Assembly: GCF_024160105.1 (NCBI RefSeq)
Contig: NZ_JAMFTQ010000005.1
Span: 1-64,000, forward strand
Source: Corynebacterium stercoris
Lineage (GTDB): Bacteria > Actinomycetota > Actinomycetes > Mycobacteriales > Mycobacteriaceae
Length of the DNA stretch: 64,000 nucleotides
Direction: 5' to 3'
Shown here: positions 17,731 through 26,904 of the stretch, piece after piece
How positions within the stretch are numbered: position 1 is the first letter of the stretch
Layout: every line of letters starts with the position of its first letter
Translations under genes and position numbers: made by a program
The notes under the pieces: model-generated
The model's input: the letters and a program-made list of their open reading frames with translations, nothing else
Told to the model about the DNA's origin: nothing
The model's database searches: none

Positions 17731-18138
17731 ATGAATAGGCCTGCCGTGCGCGACTTTGCGCTCCTGTTGTTGCGCATTGTGCTTGGCGTGGTGTTCGTGG
17801 CGCGCGGCTACCAGCACTGGTTCGGCACCGGCATGCGCGCGTTCGGCTCCGAGCTATCCAAAGCCGGGGTGCCGCAGCCGCAGGTCAGCGCCTACCTCGC
17901 CGGCACGGTGGAGTTGATTGCCGGCACGTTTATCATCATCGGGCTTTTGACCACTATCGCGGCCTCGATTCTGGTGCTGCTCACCCTCGCCGCCGGCTAC
18001 TTCGTGCACCTGGATAACGGCTTTTTCGCCGACACCAGCGGCGTGGAGTATCCGCTGGTGCTGGCCGCGTCCCTGTTCATGATTGTGGTGTTCGGCACCG
18101 GCCGCGCCAGCCTCGACGGGGTGCTCACCCGTGATTGA
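17731..18138 (+). CDS. DoxX-family membrane protein
   Basis: A 135-residue four-TM protein: LLLLRIVLGVVFVARGYQHW at the N-terminus is the DoxX opening, followed by ELIAGTFIIIGLLT and two more helices. DoxX proteins occur in redox and membrane-stress contexts, but their reaction is not settled. The next gene overlaps its end by 8 nt, so the two are coupled. Confidence 0.82.
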   Translation: MNRPAVRDFALLLLRIVLGVVFVARGYQHWFGTGMRAFGSELSKAGVPQPQVSAYLAGTVELIAGTFIIIGLLTTIAASILVLLTLAAGYFVHLDNGFFADTSGVEYPLVLAASLFMIVVFGTGRASLDGVLTRD

Positions 18139-18757
18139 GCACGATCAGATCCAGGCCGCGCTCTCCGCGCGGCTCGACGGGGAGGCGCATTCGCTTGACG
18201 ACGCAGTGGTGGACGCACACGTCGCCCAGTGCCCCGAATGCAGCCGCTACTGGGAGCGCTCCGTGGCGCTCTCCCGCGAGCTGAAGGCCGCGGAGATTGA
18301 GCCGCCGGACCTCGCCGACGTGATTCTGGCCGGGGTGAGCGACCCGTGGCGCAAAATGGCGCAGCGCCGCATGGTCACCCTCGCGATCGGGCGGCTGGCG
18401 CTGGTGGCGATGGCGCTGGTGTGGGCCGTGTGGGGCATCGCGCTGATGGCGAACCCCGAGACCACCGACCCGGCGGCGACCTCCTTTGCGGCAGTGCGAC
18501 TCGGTGTGGCGCTGGCGCTCGGGCTCACCGCGTGGCGCCCGCGCCAGGTGCCGGGCGTGCTGCTCATCGTGGGCACGATGTTCACGTTTACCGCGGGCTT
18601 TGCGCTTCGCGACGCTCTTTTGCACTACGGCGAGTATCCCTTGAGCCTCGTCCTTGTACCGCTGGCCACGCTGGTGGCGCTGGTGTGGACGTGGGCCGCC
18701 GACCGCGGTATCGAGGTGCGCCGCGCGTGGTCGCTGCTGAACGCGAACCCGCTGTAG
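18131..18757 (+). CDS. zinc-finger (HC2) membrane protein
   Basis: A 208-residue protein. The N-terminal segment VDAHVAQCPECSRYW carries the HxxxCxxC motif of anti-sigma-factor-type zinc fingers (zf-HC2), followed by about five TM segments (from residue 85). The GTG start overlaps the DoxX gene. Anti-sigma factors usually lie next to their sigma factor; none is seen here, so a sensor role is only a possibility. Confidence 0.72.
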   Translation: MIEHDQIQAALSARLDGEAHSLDDAVVDAHVAQCPECSRYWERSVALSRELKAAEIEPPDLADVILAGVSDPWRKMAQRRMVTLAIGRLALVAMALVWAVWGIALMANPETTDPAATSFAAVRLGVALALGLTAWRPRQVPGVLLIVGTMFTFTAGFALRDALLHYGEYPLSLVLVPLATLVALVWTWAADRGIEVRRAWSLLNANPL

Positions 18758-18761
18758 ATGT

Positions 18762-20357
18762 TTAGCGCCAGCTGGGCAGCCACATGAGCGACTGGTAGTA
18801 GCTCTCCGGCACCATGAGCCCGTAGAAGATCGGGCCCCAGTAGATGAAGCAGGCCGCCACCAGCGCGAGGTAGATAACCACGGCGAACTGGCCGGAGGTG
18901 ACGGTGGCGTCGGCGAGCTTGCGCAGCCACGGCCACGTGAGCGGCCGGCCCCTCTGCGCGATGTTGCCCAGCGCGAGCGCGATGAGGACTGCGGTGAAGG
19001 GCACCAGCGCGGTGGCGTAGAAGAAGTACATCTGGCGGTCGAAGGCCGCGAGCCACGGCAGGAAGCCCGCCATCCAGGCGATGAACGGCACCATCACGCG
19101 CAGGTCGCGGCGAGTGATCCACGCCCACAGCGCCCACAGCAGCACCGGCACGGTGAGCCACCAGATGGCCGGGGTGCCGAAGAGGTAGATCATCTCCCGG
19201 CAGGTGCCGCCGTTGCCGCACTCAATGTCCGTGGCGGAGTAGTAGAGGATCGGGCGGGCACCCACCAGCCACGCCCACGGCTTGGAATCCCACGGGTGGG
19301 AGTGGCCGGAAGAGCTGGTGAGCGAGCCGTGGAAGTTCAGCACGGAGAAGTGGTAGTACAGCCACCCGGCGACCGGCTCCGGCAGGTTGGTCAGCCAGGG
19401 CCAATCGGAGCCGGCAATGGTGCCGTCGGCAAGCGAGTGGCGGTACACCGAGGTCTCGGAAGCGAACCACGCGCGCCAGGACCAGATGTAGAGCAGCGCC
19501 GGGAGAAGCACGATCGTCGCGAGCGCCGGCGGCACGTCCTTGAGCAGGGCGCCGGCCAGCGGCTTCTCAACGCCGTAGCGCTTGCGCAGCCACAGGTCCC
19601 AGAATGAGCCGAGCAGGCCGAAGAAGGCGATGTAGTAGAGACCCGACCACTTCACGCTCAGCGCGAGGCCGAGCAGCACGCCGGTGGCGAAGCGCCACCA
19701 GCGGAAACCCATGCGCGGTCCCAGGGGGCCGGCCTTGTCCACCTCGCCGGCCAGCCAGGCGTCGTGCCAGCGGTGGTGGATCTGGCGCATGTCGCCCGCC
19801 AGCGTCCACGCGGCCATCACGATGAACAACACCTGGAAAATGTCCAGCATGCCGAACTTGGCGGCGACGAGGAGGACACCGTCGAAAAGCGCGATAATGC
19901 CCGCGAAGATGCCGATCGAGGTGGACTGGCTCACCCGCCGCGCCAGCAAAAACACGAAGACGACCACGGCCGCGCCGAAGAGCGCCGTCATGATGCGCCA
20001 GCCCAGCGGCGTGTAGCCGAACAACGTCTCACCGGCCGCGAGCAGCTGCTTGCCCAGCGGCGGGTGCACCACTAGGCCATAGCCCGGGTTGGACTCGATG
20101 CCGCCCAGTACCGGGTTGAACGAGGAGCGCACCATATCCCAGCCCTGCGGCACGTAGTGCTTCTCATCGAACACCGGTGTGCCGGAGCTCGTCGGCTGCG
20201 TCAGGCCCAAAAAGCGGGTGAACAGTGCCAACGCGGCGATGACGGCGGTAGCTACAGAGTCGCGCCTCGTCCACGGCACGGTAACGGGCGCGCCCGGCGC
20301 CGGACGCTTCGGGCGGGTGGCGCGGGGCAGCTGGGGCGTGGCGGCGACGGTACTCAC
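18762..20357 (-). CDS. pmt: protein O-mannosyltransferase (GT39)
   Basis: Transfers mannose from polyprenyl-phosphate mannose to Ser/Thr of exported proteins in the membrane. The 531-residue protein has about 11 TM segments and, in the first external loop, the catalytic DE pair (TPVFDEKHYVPQ). The frame is open well upstream, but GTG 20357 is supported by a TAATAT hexamer 8 nt before it and by length. It is divergent from rsmI across only 40 bp. The secreted proteins encoded elsewhere in the window are candidate substrates (inference). Confidence 0.9.
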   Translation of the reverse strand: MSTVAATPQLPRATRPKRPAPGAPVTVPWTRRDSVATAVIAALALFTRFLGLTQPTSSGTPVFDEKHYVPQGWDMVRSSFNPVLGGIESNPGYGLVVHPPLGKQLLAAGETLFGYTPLGWRIMTALFGAAVVVFVFLLARRVSQSTSIGIFAGIIALFDGVLLVAAKFGMLDIFQVLFIVMAAWTLAGDMRQIHHRWHDAWLAGEVDKAGPLGPRMGFRWWRFATGVLLGLALSVKWSGLYYIAFFGLLGSFWDLWLRKRYGVEKPLAGALLKDVPPALATIVLLPALLYIWSWRAWFASETSVYRHSLADGTIAGSDWPWLTNLPEPVAGWLYYHFSVLNFHGSLTSSSGHSHPWDSKPWAWLVGARPILYYSATDIECGNGGTCREMIYLFGTPAIWWLTVPVLLWALWAWITRRDLRVMVPFIAWMAGFLPWLAAFDRQMYFFYATALVPFTAVLIALALGNIAQRGRPLTWPWLRKLADATVTSGQFAVVIYLALVAACFIYWGPIFYGLMVPESYYQSLMWLPSWR

Positions 20358-20365
20358 GCAGATGG

Positions 20366-20371
20366 ATATTA
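20366..20371 (-). promoter_or_regulatory. -10 hexamer of pmt
   Basis: TAATAT on the minus strand ends 8 nt before GTG 20357 (leaderless layout). Confidence 0.6.
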
Positions 20372-20383
20372 GCTGCCCTCCCG

Positions 20384-20389
20384 TACACT
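20384..20389 (+). promoter_or_regulatory. -10 hexamer of rsmI
   Basis: TACACT ends 8 nt before ATG 20398 and lies 12 bp from the divergent pmt hexamer, so the two promoters must share the same short region. Confidence 0.6.
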
Positions 20390-20397
20390 CACGGGCT

Positions 20398-21258
20398 ATG
20401 GCCTCCGATGCACAGACCACACAGCCCGCGCTGCCCGCCACCGGGGTGGTGCTCGCGGCCACGCCGCTGGGCAACATCGGGGACGCCACCGACCGGCTGC
20501 GCGACGCGCTCGCGAACGCCGATGTCATCGCGGCGGAGGATACGCGCCGGGCCCGGGCGCTCGCCGCGGCGCTCGGGGTCGCACCCCGCGGGCGCATTGT
20601 GTCCAACTTCGACCACAACGAGGATGCGCGACGCGAGGAACTCCTGCGCGACGCCCGCACCGGCGTGGTCCTGGTGGTCACCGACGCCGGCATGCCGATC
20701 GTGTCCGACCCGGGGCTTGCACTCGTCGCCGCCGCGCACGACGCCGGCGTGCCCGTGACCTGCATCCCCGGGCCGTCCGCCGTGACCACGGCACTGGCGC
20801 TGTCCGGGCTCAACGTGGGGCACTTCATTTTCGACGGTTTCGCACCGCGCAAAGCCGGCGCCCGCGAGACGTGGCTCGAATCCCTGCGCGGGGAGCGGAG
20901 GGCCGTGTGCTTCTTCGAGTCGCCCCACCGCATCGAGGCGACGCTGCGCGACGCGGCGCGGGTGCTGGGGGAGGACCGCCGCGCTGCGGTCTGCCGCGAG
21001 TTGACGAAGACCTACGAGGAGGTCAAGCGCGGCACACTCGGCGAGCTGGCGGCGTGGGCTGCGGACGGCGTGCGGGGGGAAATCACGGTGGTCATCGAAG
21101 GTGGGACGGCGGAGGCTGCGGATCCGGAGGATTTGGTCGCCGAGGTGCTGCGCCGCGTCGACGCTGGTCAGCGAATGAAAGATGCGGCCAAAGACGTCGC
21201 AAAGGAGCACGGCGTGAAGGGCGGCGAACTCTACGACGCTGTCCTTGCGCAGCGGTAG
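20398..21258 (+). CDS. rsmI: 16S rRNA 2'-O-ribose C1402 methyltransferase
   Basis: SAM-dependent tetrapyrrole-methylase-fold enzyme that modifies C1402 in the decoding centre. The 286-residue protein shows VLAATPLGNIGDATDRL, ADVIAAEDTRR, VTDAGMPIVSDPG and PGPSAVTTALALSG, all family signatures, and FFESPHRIEATL. Length is normal. The start is fixed by the TACACT hexamer. betP follows on the same strand after 88 nt. Confidence 0.93.
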   Translation: MASDAQTTQPALPATGVVLAATPLGNIGDATDRLRDALANADVIAAEDTRRARALAAALGVAPRGRIVSNFDHNEDARREELLRDARTGVVLVVTDAGMPIVSDPGLALVAAAHDAGVPVTCIPGPSAVTTALALSGLNVGHFIFDGFAPRKAGARETWLESLRGERRAVCFFESPHRIEATLRDAARVLGEDRRAAVCRELTKTYEEVKRGTLGELAAWAADGVRGEITVVIEGGTAEAADPEDLVAEVLRRVDAGQRMKDAAKDVAKEHGVKGGELYDAVLAQR

Positions 21259-21346
21259 CACAGCTTTCCCCGGTTCGCGGTCCTGGGGTTAGCTCCTGTA
21301 ACCTGCGGGGGTCATTGATCATCCCTATATGTTTCGAGGAAACTTC

Positions 21347-23122
21347 ATGTCCCAACGTGATGCAACCGAAAAACCGATAGCTACTGACCAATCGGAACCA
21401 ACCGACCAGACCGCCACCAGCGAACTCGCGTCCATGATCGCCGCCGACCGCCGCGGCGACCTCGCGGAGGCCACACTCCCCGAAGACACTGTGGAGATGC
21501 AGTCCGAGGCGAAGGACGCGCCGATCGACCTCGCCATCGTCATCCCGCTCGTGGTCATCGTCGCAGCTGTCGTCGGCTGGGCGCTGGCCACCCCGACCGG
21601 CTTCACCGAGTTCGCCGACGCCGCCTTCGCGTGGGTCATGGAGAACGTCGGCTGGGCCTTCATCTTCTTCGGCACCGCCTTCGTGGTGTTCGTGCTCGTC
21701 GTCGCCCTGTCCAAGTTCGGCTCGATCCGCCTCGGCTCCAACGATGAACAGCCGGAATTCCGCACCTCATCCTGGATCGCCATGATGTTCGCGGCCGGCA
21801 TGGGCATCGGCCTGATGTTCTTCGGCGCCTCCGAGCCGCTCGCGTTCTACACCGGCGGCGTGCCTGGCCACGAGCCGAACGAAGTGGGCACTGCCATGGC
21901 GCAGACCATGTTCCACTGGACGCTGCACCCCTGGGCGCTCTACGCCATCGTCGGCCTCGCCATCGCGTACTCCACCTTCCGCCTGGGCCGCAAGCAGCTG
22001 CTCAGCTCCGCGTTCATCCCGCTCATCGGGCAGGAGCGTGCCGACGGCTGGTTGGGCAAGCTCATCGACGGCTTCGCCATCTTCGCCACGATCTTCGGCA
22101 CCGCCTGCTCCTTGGGCCTGGGTGCCATCCAGATTTCCTCCGGCCTCGAGGCCAGCGGCTTCGTGGACAACCCCTCGGACAAGCTGATCATCGGCATCGT
22201 CGCCGTGCTCACTCTGGCCTTCCTGCTCTCCGCCATGTCGGGTGTGGGCAAGGGCATCCAGTGGCTGTCCAACTTCAACATGGTTGTTGCCGCGCTTCTG
22301 GCCATCTTCGTGTTCGTGCTCGGCCCGACCGTGTCCATCCTCAACCTGCTGCCGACTTCCATCGGCATGTACCTGCAGCAGTTCTTCGAGATGGCCGGCC
22401 GCACCGCCGAGTCCGCCGACGGTGAAGCCGGCGGCTTCCTCTCCGGCTGGACCATCTTCTACTGGGCGTGGTGGGCGTCCTGGTCCCCGTTCGTGGGCAC
22501 CTTCCTGGCCCGCATCTCCCGCGGCCGCACCATCCGCGAGTTCTGCCTCGGTGTGCTGCTCGTCCCGTCTGGCCTGTCCACCGTGTGGTTCGCCATCTTC
22601 GGCGGCACCGCAATCAAGCTGGAGCAGGAGGGCGCGTCCATCGCGGGCGCCAGCAACGAGGAGCAGCTGTTCAACCTGCTGCACACCCTGCCGGGCGGCT
22701 ACTTCATGGGCATCTTCGCGGTGATCCTGCTGGGCACCTTCTTCATCACCTCCGCCGATTCCGCGTCCACCGTGATGGCCTCCATGTCCCAGAACGGCCA
22801 GTCCAGCGCCAAGCCGTGGCTCGCCGCCATCTGGGGCGTAGCTACCGCAGCCGTAGGGCTGACCATGCTGCTCATGGGCGGCGCCGACAGCCTTAACGCG
22901 CTGCAGAGCGTCACCATCGTGGCCGCGTCCCCGTTCCTGATCATCCTGGTAGCGCTGATGTTCGCGATTGTCCGCGACGTGTCGAACGATTCGCTGTACC
23001 TCGCGCAGAAGGAGCAGGAGCGCTTCGCCCGCAAGCTCGCCATTGAGCGCCGCGCGCACCTGGATCAGCTCGAGTTCGACGAGCGCCGCCGCCAGATGGC
23101 GCGGATGCTGAAGCGTCGATAA
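21347..23122 (+). CDS. betP: BCCT-family glycine betaine carrier
   Basis: Na+-coupled, osmotically activated betaine uptake system in the membrane, 591 residues. The betaine-type glycine motif [12 protein letters not shown] is present in TM3, together with the aromatic box ([10 protein letters not shown], and [11 protein letters not shown] in TM8). An acidic N-terminal tail (1-60) and a 40-residue positively charged C-terminal tail ([13 protein letters not shown]...) match the osmosensing extensions of BetP. ATG 21347 is preferred because GAGGA lies 6 nt upstream; ATG 21329 is in frame. The position between rsmI and metG fits corynebacterial order. Confidence 0.88.
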   Translation: MSQRDATEKPIATDQSEPTDQTATSELASMIAADRRGDLAEATLPEDTVEMQSEAKDAPIDLAIVIPLVVIVAAVVGWALATPTGFTEFADAAFAWVMENVGWAFIFFGTAFVVFVLVVALSKFGSIRLGSNDEQPEFRTSSWIAMMFAAGMGIGLMFFGASEPLAFYTGGVPGHEPNEVGTAMAQTMFHWTLHPWALYAIVGLAIAYSTFRLGRKQLLSSAFIPLIGQERADGWLGKLIDGFAIFATIFGTACSLGLGAIQISSGLEASGFVDNPSDKLIIGIVAVLTLAFLLSAMSGVGKGIQWLSNFNMVVAALLAIFVFVLGPTVSILNLLPTSIGMYLQQFFEMAGRTAESADGEAGGFLSGWTIFYWAWWASWSPFVGTFLARISRGRTIREFCLGVLLVPSGLSTVWFAIFGGTAIKLEQEGASIAGASNEEQLFNLLHTLPGGYFMGIFAVILLGTFFITSADSASTVMASMSQNGQSSAKPWLAAIWGVATAAVGLTMLLMGGADSLNALQSVTIVAASPFLIILVALMFAIVRDVSNDSLYLAQKEQERFARKLAIERRAHLDQLEFDERRRQMARMLKRR

Positions 23123-23142
23123 GCGCCCAAGCCCCCATAACT

Positions 23143-23148
23143 TATGCT
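23143..23148 (+). promoter_or_regulatory. -10 hexamer of metG
   Basis: TATGCT ends 7 nt before ATG 23156. It overlaps an alternative ATG at 23144, arguing against that start. A CCCAAGC/GCTTGGG inverted repeat (23126-23152) spans the site. Confidence 0.5.
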
Positions 23149-23155
23149 TGGGGGC

Positions 23156-24991
23156 ATGAGTGCATCCCAAAACGTTCTTGTCTGCGTCGCGTGGCCGTAT
23201 GCGAACGGCCCGCGCCACATCGGCCACGTCGCCGGGTTCGGCGTGCCGTCCGATGTGTTCGCCCGCTACCAGCGGATGACCGGCAAGAACGTGCTCATGG
23301 TCTCCGGCACTGATGAGCACGGCACCCCGCTGCTGGTGCAGGCGGACAAGGAAGGCGTGACCGTCAAGGAACTCGCCGACCGATACAACGCCCAGATTGT
23401 TCAGGACCTGGCGGGCCTGGGCTTGAGCTACGACCTGTTCACCCGCACCACCACCCGTAACCACTACGCGGTGGTGCAGGAGCTGTTCCGCGGCCTCTAC
23501 GCCAACGGCTACATGGTCAAGGAGACCACCCAGGGCGCGATTTCCCCGTCCACTGGCCGCACCCTGCCGGACCGCTACATCGAGGGCACCTGCCCAATCT
23601 GCGGCGCCACCGATGCCCGCGGCGACCAGTGCGACACCTGTGGCAACCAGCTCGACCCGGCCGACCTGATCAACCCGGTGAGCAAGATCAACGGCGAGAC
23701 GCCGGAATTTGTGGAGACGGAGCACTTCCTCCTCGACCTCCCCGCGCTGCACGACGCGCTCGAGGCGTGGCTGTCCACGCGCGAGGAGTGGCGCCCCAAC
23801 GTGCTGAAGTTCTCCCTCAACCTGCTCGAAGACATGCGCCCGCGCGCCATGACGCGCGACATCGATTGGGGTATCCCCGTGCCCGTCGAGGGCTGGGAGG
23901 ACAACCCGGGCAAGAAGCTCTACGTGTGGTTCGACGCCGTGGTGGGCTACCTGTCCGCTTCCATCGAGTGGGCGGCTCGCTCCGGCAACCCGGACGCGTG
24001 GAAGGACTTCTGGCAGGACCCCGCCACCGAGGGCTACTACTTCATGGGCAAGGACAACATCACGTTCCACTCCCAGATCTGGCCCGCTGAGCTGCTGGGT
24101 TACGCGGGTCTCGGCTCCAAGGGTGGGGACGAGGGCCCCCTCGGGCGCCTGAACTTGCCGACGGAAGTGGTCTCCAGCGAGTTCCTCACCATGTCCGGCT
24201 CGAAGTTCTCCTCCTCCAAGGGCGTGGTGATCTACGTCAAGGACTTCCTCGCCGAGTTCGGCCCGGACCCGCTGCGCTACTTCATCGCCGTTGCCGGCCC
24301 GGAGAACAACGACACCGACTTCACCTGGGACGAGTTTGTCCGCCGCGTGAACAACGAACTGGCGAACGGCTGGGGCAATTTGGTCAACCGCACTGTATCT
24401 ATGGCGCACAAGAACTTCGGCCAGGTACCGGTGCCGGGCCCGCTCGAGGAGGCGGACGAGCGCATCCTGGCGCTCGCCGAGTCCACTTTCGAGTCTGCAG
24501 GCGCAGACCTGGGCGCGGCGCACTTCAAGAGCGCCATCACCAAGATCATGCACGTCGTCGGCGAGGCGAACGCCTACATCGCCGAGATGGAGCCGTGGAA
24601 GCTGGCCAAGGACGAGGCCCAGCGCGAGCGCCTGGCCACCGTGCTGTGGACGGCGCTGCAGGTCGTGTCGGACTGCAACACCATGCTCACCCCGTTCCTG
24701 CCGCACACCGCGCAGCGCGTCCACGAAACCCTCGGCCGCGAGGGCGTGTGGGCCGCGGAGCCGCGCATCGAGGAGGTCGTCGACGACGCCGAGTTCGACC
24801 TCGTCGGCGTCGGCCTGCCCGAGCAGGGCCAGACCTACCTGACCATCACCGGTGATTACGGCGCGGAGCAGGCCGAGTGGGGCCGCGTCGAGGTGGTGCC
24901 GGGCACGGAGCTTGCGAAGCCGCAGCCGCTGATTGCCAAGCTCGATCCGGAGCTCGGCGAGACCGGTCCCGAATGGGCGCCGGTGCAGTAA
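23156..24991 (+). CDS. metG: methionyl-tRNA synthetase
   Basis: Charges tRNA-Met. The 611-residue protein has the class I HIGH motif ([11 protein letters not shown]), the zinc-knuckle insert with two CxxC pairs ([18 protein letters not shown], residues about 142-159), a KMSKS-like loop ([10 protein letters not shown]) and the C-terminal anticodon-binding helices (WxNLVNR). There is no extra C-terminal tRNA-binding domain. A terminator follows. Confidence 0.95.
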   Translation: MSASQNVLVCVAWPYANGPRHIGHVAGFGVPSDVFARYQRMTGKNVLMVSGTDEHGTPLLVQADKEGVTVKELADRYNAQIVQDLAGLGLSYDLFTRTTTRNHYAVVQELFRGLYANGYMVKETTQGAISPSTGRTLPDRYIEGTCPICGATDARGDQCDTCGNQLDPADLINPVSKINGETPEFVETEHFLLDLPALHDALEAWLSTREEWRPNVLKFSLNLLEDMRPRAMTRDIDWGIPVPVEGWEDNPGKKLYVWFDAVVGYLSASIEWAARSGNPDAWKDFWQDPATEGYYFMGKDNITFHSQIWPAELLGYAGLGSKGGDEGPLGRLNLPTEVVSSEFLTMSGSKFSSSKGVVIYVKDFLAEFGPDPLRYFIAVAGPENNDTDFTWDEFVRRVNNELANGWGNLVNRTVSMAHKNFGQVPVPGPLEEADERILALAESTFESAGADLGAAHFKSAITKIMHVVGEANAYIAEMEPWKLAKDEAQRERLATVLWTALQVVSDCNTMLTPFLPHTAQRVHETLGREGVWAAEPRIEEVVDDAEFDLVGVGLPEQGQTYLTITGDYGAEQAEWGRVEVVPGTELAKPQPLIAKLDPELGETGPEWAPVQ

Positions 24992-25008
24992 CTACAAGAA
25001 CATCTATC

Positions 25009-25038
25009 AGGAGCCGCTCGCTTGTCGACGGCTCCTTT
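25009..25038 (+). terminator. Rho-independent terminator after metG
   Basis: AGGAGCCG (25009-25016) pairs with CGGCTCCT (25029-25036) and runs into TTT. Confidence 0.75.
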
Positions 25039-25077
25039 ATGCATTTCACCTAAAATTTTATGCATTTCACCTAAAAT
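25036..25077 (+). repeat. two perfect 21-bp tandem repeats
   Basis: The unit beginning TTTATGCATTTCACC and ending TAAAAT occurs twice without mismatch (25036-25056, 25057-25077), just upstream of the phn-type operon. Each unit contains TTCAC. Confidence 0.9.
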
Positions 25078-25123
25078 TCACATTGCGTGGACGGAGTGTT
25101 CACATTGCATAGTTATTGTGAAC
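25045..25123 (+). promoter_or_regulatory. helically phased TTCAC array, candidate PHO-type operator
   Basis: TTCAC begins at 25045, 25066, 25077 and 25099 (steps 21, 11, 22, all close to multiples of the 11-bp spacing used by PhoP/PhoR-type regulators). The last copy is part of GTTCACA (25098-25104), which has an exact inverted partner TGTGAAC at 25117-25123. A TAGTTAT sequence between the arms (25110-25116) could be the -10. Binding is inferred, not shown. Confidence 0.5.
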
Positions 25124-25154
25124 GCATCGTCCAAGTTTGAGGGAGACCGTAGAA

Positions 25155-25817
25155 GTGACTCGCAGTGTGATCTTCGACTTCGATGGAACGCTCGCCATCG
25201 GGCACGGGCCGGTGGTGGCGTACGCCAAGCAGGTGGCACCGTCCGCTGGCGCGGACTTCGTCCAGCGAGTTGAGGAGGCGCTGCGCACATTCGATGCCGG
25301 CCGTTCCACCTACCGCGATGGTTACCACGTCGTGGGGGAGCTGGCCGCGCAGGACGGGGTTTCTTCCGGGACGATGAACCAGGCCTACCAGGCCAGCCGT
25401 GAAATCTTGGGCACCGCGGAAGCGCCCGTTGCAGCACCCGAAGGCCTCGCCGGCCTGCTGGAAGCGCTGCGCGAGCACGCGGAGCTGCACCTCGCAACAA
25501 ACGCGCCCGGAGTCGGAGTCGAGCAAGTCCTCGACTCCTGGGGCGTGCGCCACCTCTTCGATCACCTGCATTTCAGCGTCGGCAAGCCGGATGGGCTTTA
25601 CCCGATCTTGCGCGAAGCCCTCCAGCTGGGGCCGGTGATGGCAATCGGCGACATCGTCGAATTCGACCTGCAGCCGGCGATCGACCTCGGAGCGGATACC
25701 GCCCTCGTCGGCGCAACTGCTGCAGAGTCGGACGCGGACGTGACGCTGCGCGGGGAAACGCTCAACGATCTTCGCGGCGAGCTTGTCACCTGGGCTGCGC
25801 AACCCCCCACCCAGTAA
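25155..25817 (+). CDS. HAD-superfamily phosphatase of the phn-type operon
   Basis: A 220-residue haloacid dehalogenase-type hydrolase: motif I FDFDGTLA (nucleophile and acid Asp), motif II LATNAP, the Lys in SVGKPDG, and motif IV GDIVEFDL. A helical cap is inserted after motif I. The GTG start has GAGGGAGA 8-10 nt upstream. As first gene before the substrate-binding protein it may release phosphate from the imported compound. Phosphonatase (PhnX) is one option, but I see no decisive cap-lysine motif. Confidence 0.75.
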   Translation: MTRSVIFDFDGTLAIGHGPVVAYAKQVAPSAGADFVQRVEEALRTFDAGRSTYRDGYHVVGELAAQDGVSSGTMNQAYQASREILGTAEAPVAAPEGLAGLLEALREHAELHLATNAPGVGVEQVLDSWGVRHLFDHLHFSVGKPDGLYPILREALQLGPVMAIGDIVEFDLQPAIDLGADTALVGATAAESDADVTLRGETLNDLRGELVTWAAQPPTQ

Positions 25818-25855
25818 CCCTCCCACACCACGCCCCACCCCGAAAGGTCAAACCC

Positions 25856-26887
25856 ATGCGTAAGTCTGCTCTCGCCCTCGGCGCGCTGGTCACCACCGCG
25901 GCGCTTTCCCTCACGGGCTGCTCCTCCGACTCCAACAGCGACGCCACCAGCGCCACCAGCGCCGCCGCCGACGACAAGGCGAACTGGCCGAAGTCCATCA
26001 CCATCTCCCTCGTCCCGGCCACCGAAGGCGAGAACCTCGCCGAGGCGCTCAAGCCGCTGACCAGTTACCTCTCCGAGAACCTCGGCATCGAGGTCAACGG
26101 CGTGGTGGCGAACGACTACGCCGCGACCGTCGAGGCCATCGGCGCGAATCAGGCGCAGGTGGCCATCACCGACGCCGGCTCCCTGTACAACGCCATGAAG
26201 CAGTTCGACGCTGAGCTGCTCCTGCGCGATGTCCGCTTCGGCGCCACCTCCTACGCCTCCGTGGCCTACACGAACAACCCGGACAAGTACTGCAAGGATG
26301 AGCCGGTCATGGCCACCTACGAGGCCTCCAAGACCGAGTTCAAGTACTGCAACGGCATCGAGAAGGCCGGCGAGACCGCCAGCGGCCAGGGCCCGGCGGC
26401 TACCGACGCACTGAAGAACATCGAGCCGGGCACCAAGGTCGCCATGCAGGCAGCCACCTCCCCGGCCGGCTACCAGTACCCGATTGTCACCCTCGAGGAT
26501 GAGGGCGTGGACGTGGACAAGCTCACCCAGGTTCCGGTGCAGGGCAACAACAACGCCATGCTCGCCGTCCTGAAGGGCGATGCCGAGGTCGGCTTCGGCT
26601 ACTGGGATGCCCGCGCGTCCATCATCAAGGAGGCCCCGGAGGCCGCCACTGACATGGTCGCTTTCGCATACACCGAGATGATCCCGAACGGCGGCGTGGT
26701 TGTGGCGAAGAGCCTGCCGGAGGACCTTAAGGCCAAGCTGGCTGAGCTCATGGACACCTACGTCGATTCCTCCGACGAGGCGAAGCAGGTCATGCAGGAC
26801 CTGGTCGGCCTGACCGACTGGACCAAGGACACCAACCAGGCTGAGATCGAGCGTTACGGCGAGATCTACACCCGCTTCAAGTCCTAA
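25856..26887 (+). CDS. phnD: PhnD-type substrate-binding lipoprotein
   Basis: Captures the ligand outside the membrane for the PhnCE transporter. The 343-residue protein has a lipoprotein signal with the lipobox SLTGC (Cys22), then a PhnD/TauT-like domain with EGENLAEALKPLTSYLSENL (residues about 58-77) and VAITDAGSLYNAMKQF. These features belong to the phosphate/phosphite/phosphonate-binding family. The exact ligand cannot be read from sequence. AAAGG lies 9-10 nt before the ATG. Confidence 0.85.
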   Translation: MRKSALALGALVTTAALSLTGCSSDSNSDATSATSAAADDKANWPKSITISLVPATEGENLAEALKPLTSYLSENLGIEVNGVVANDYAATVEAIGANQAQVAITDAGSLYNAMKQFDAELLLRDVRFGATSYASVAYTNNPDKYCKDEPVMATYEASKTEFKYCNGIEKAGETASGQGPAATDALKNIEPGTKVAMQAATSPAGYQYPIVTLEDEGVDVDKLTQVPVQGNNNAMLAVLKGDAEVGFGYWDARASIIKEAPEAATDMVAFAYTEMIPNGGVVVAKSLPEDLKAKLAELMDTYVDSSDEAKQVMQDLVGLTDWTKDTNQAEIERYGEIYTRFKS

Positions 26888-26904
26888 GCGCCTAAGGAAC
26901 CGAC

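Noticed and set aside
23144..23146. ATG 23144 as the metG start
   Set aside because: It lies inside the -10 hexamer; ATG 23156 fits both spacing and the conserved N-terminus.
23126..23152. Terminator between betP and metG
   Set aside because: The CCCAAGC/GCTTGGG inverted repeat has no U-run and overlaps the metG -10, so it is not a convincing intrinsic terminator.
21767..24724. A 985-codon open frame antisense to betP and metG
   Set aside because: Long antisense frames are expected in G+C-rich DNA with strong third-position bias. The translation is low-complexity (His/Arg/Gly/Val), has no domain, and lies opposite two clear genes.
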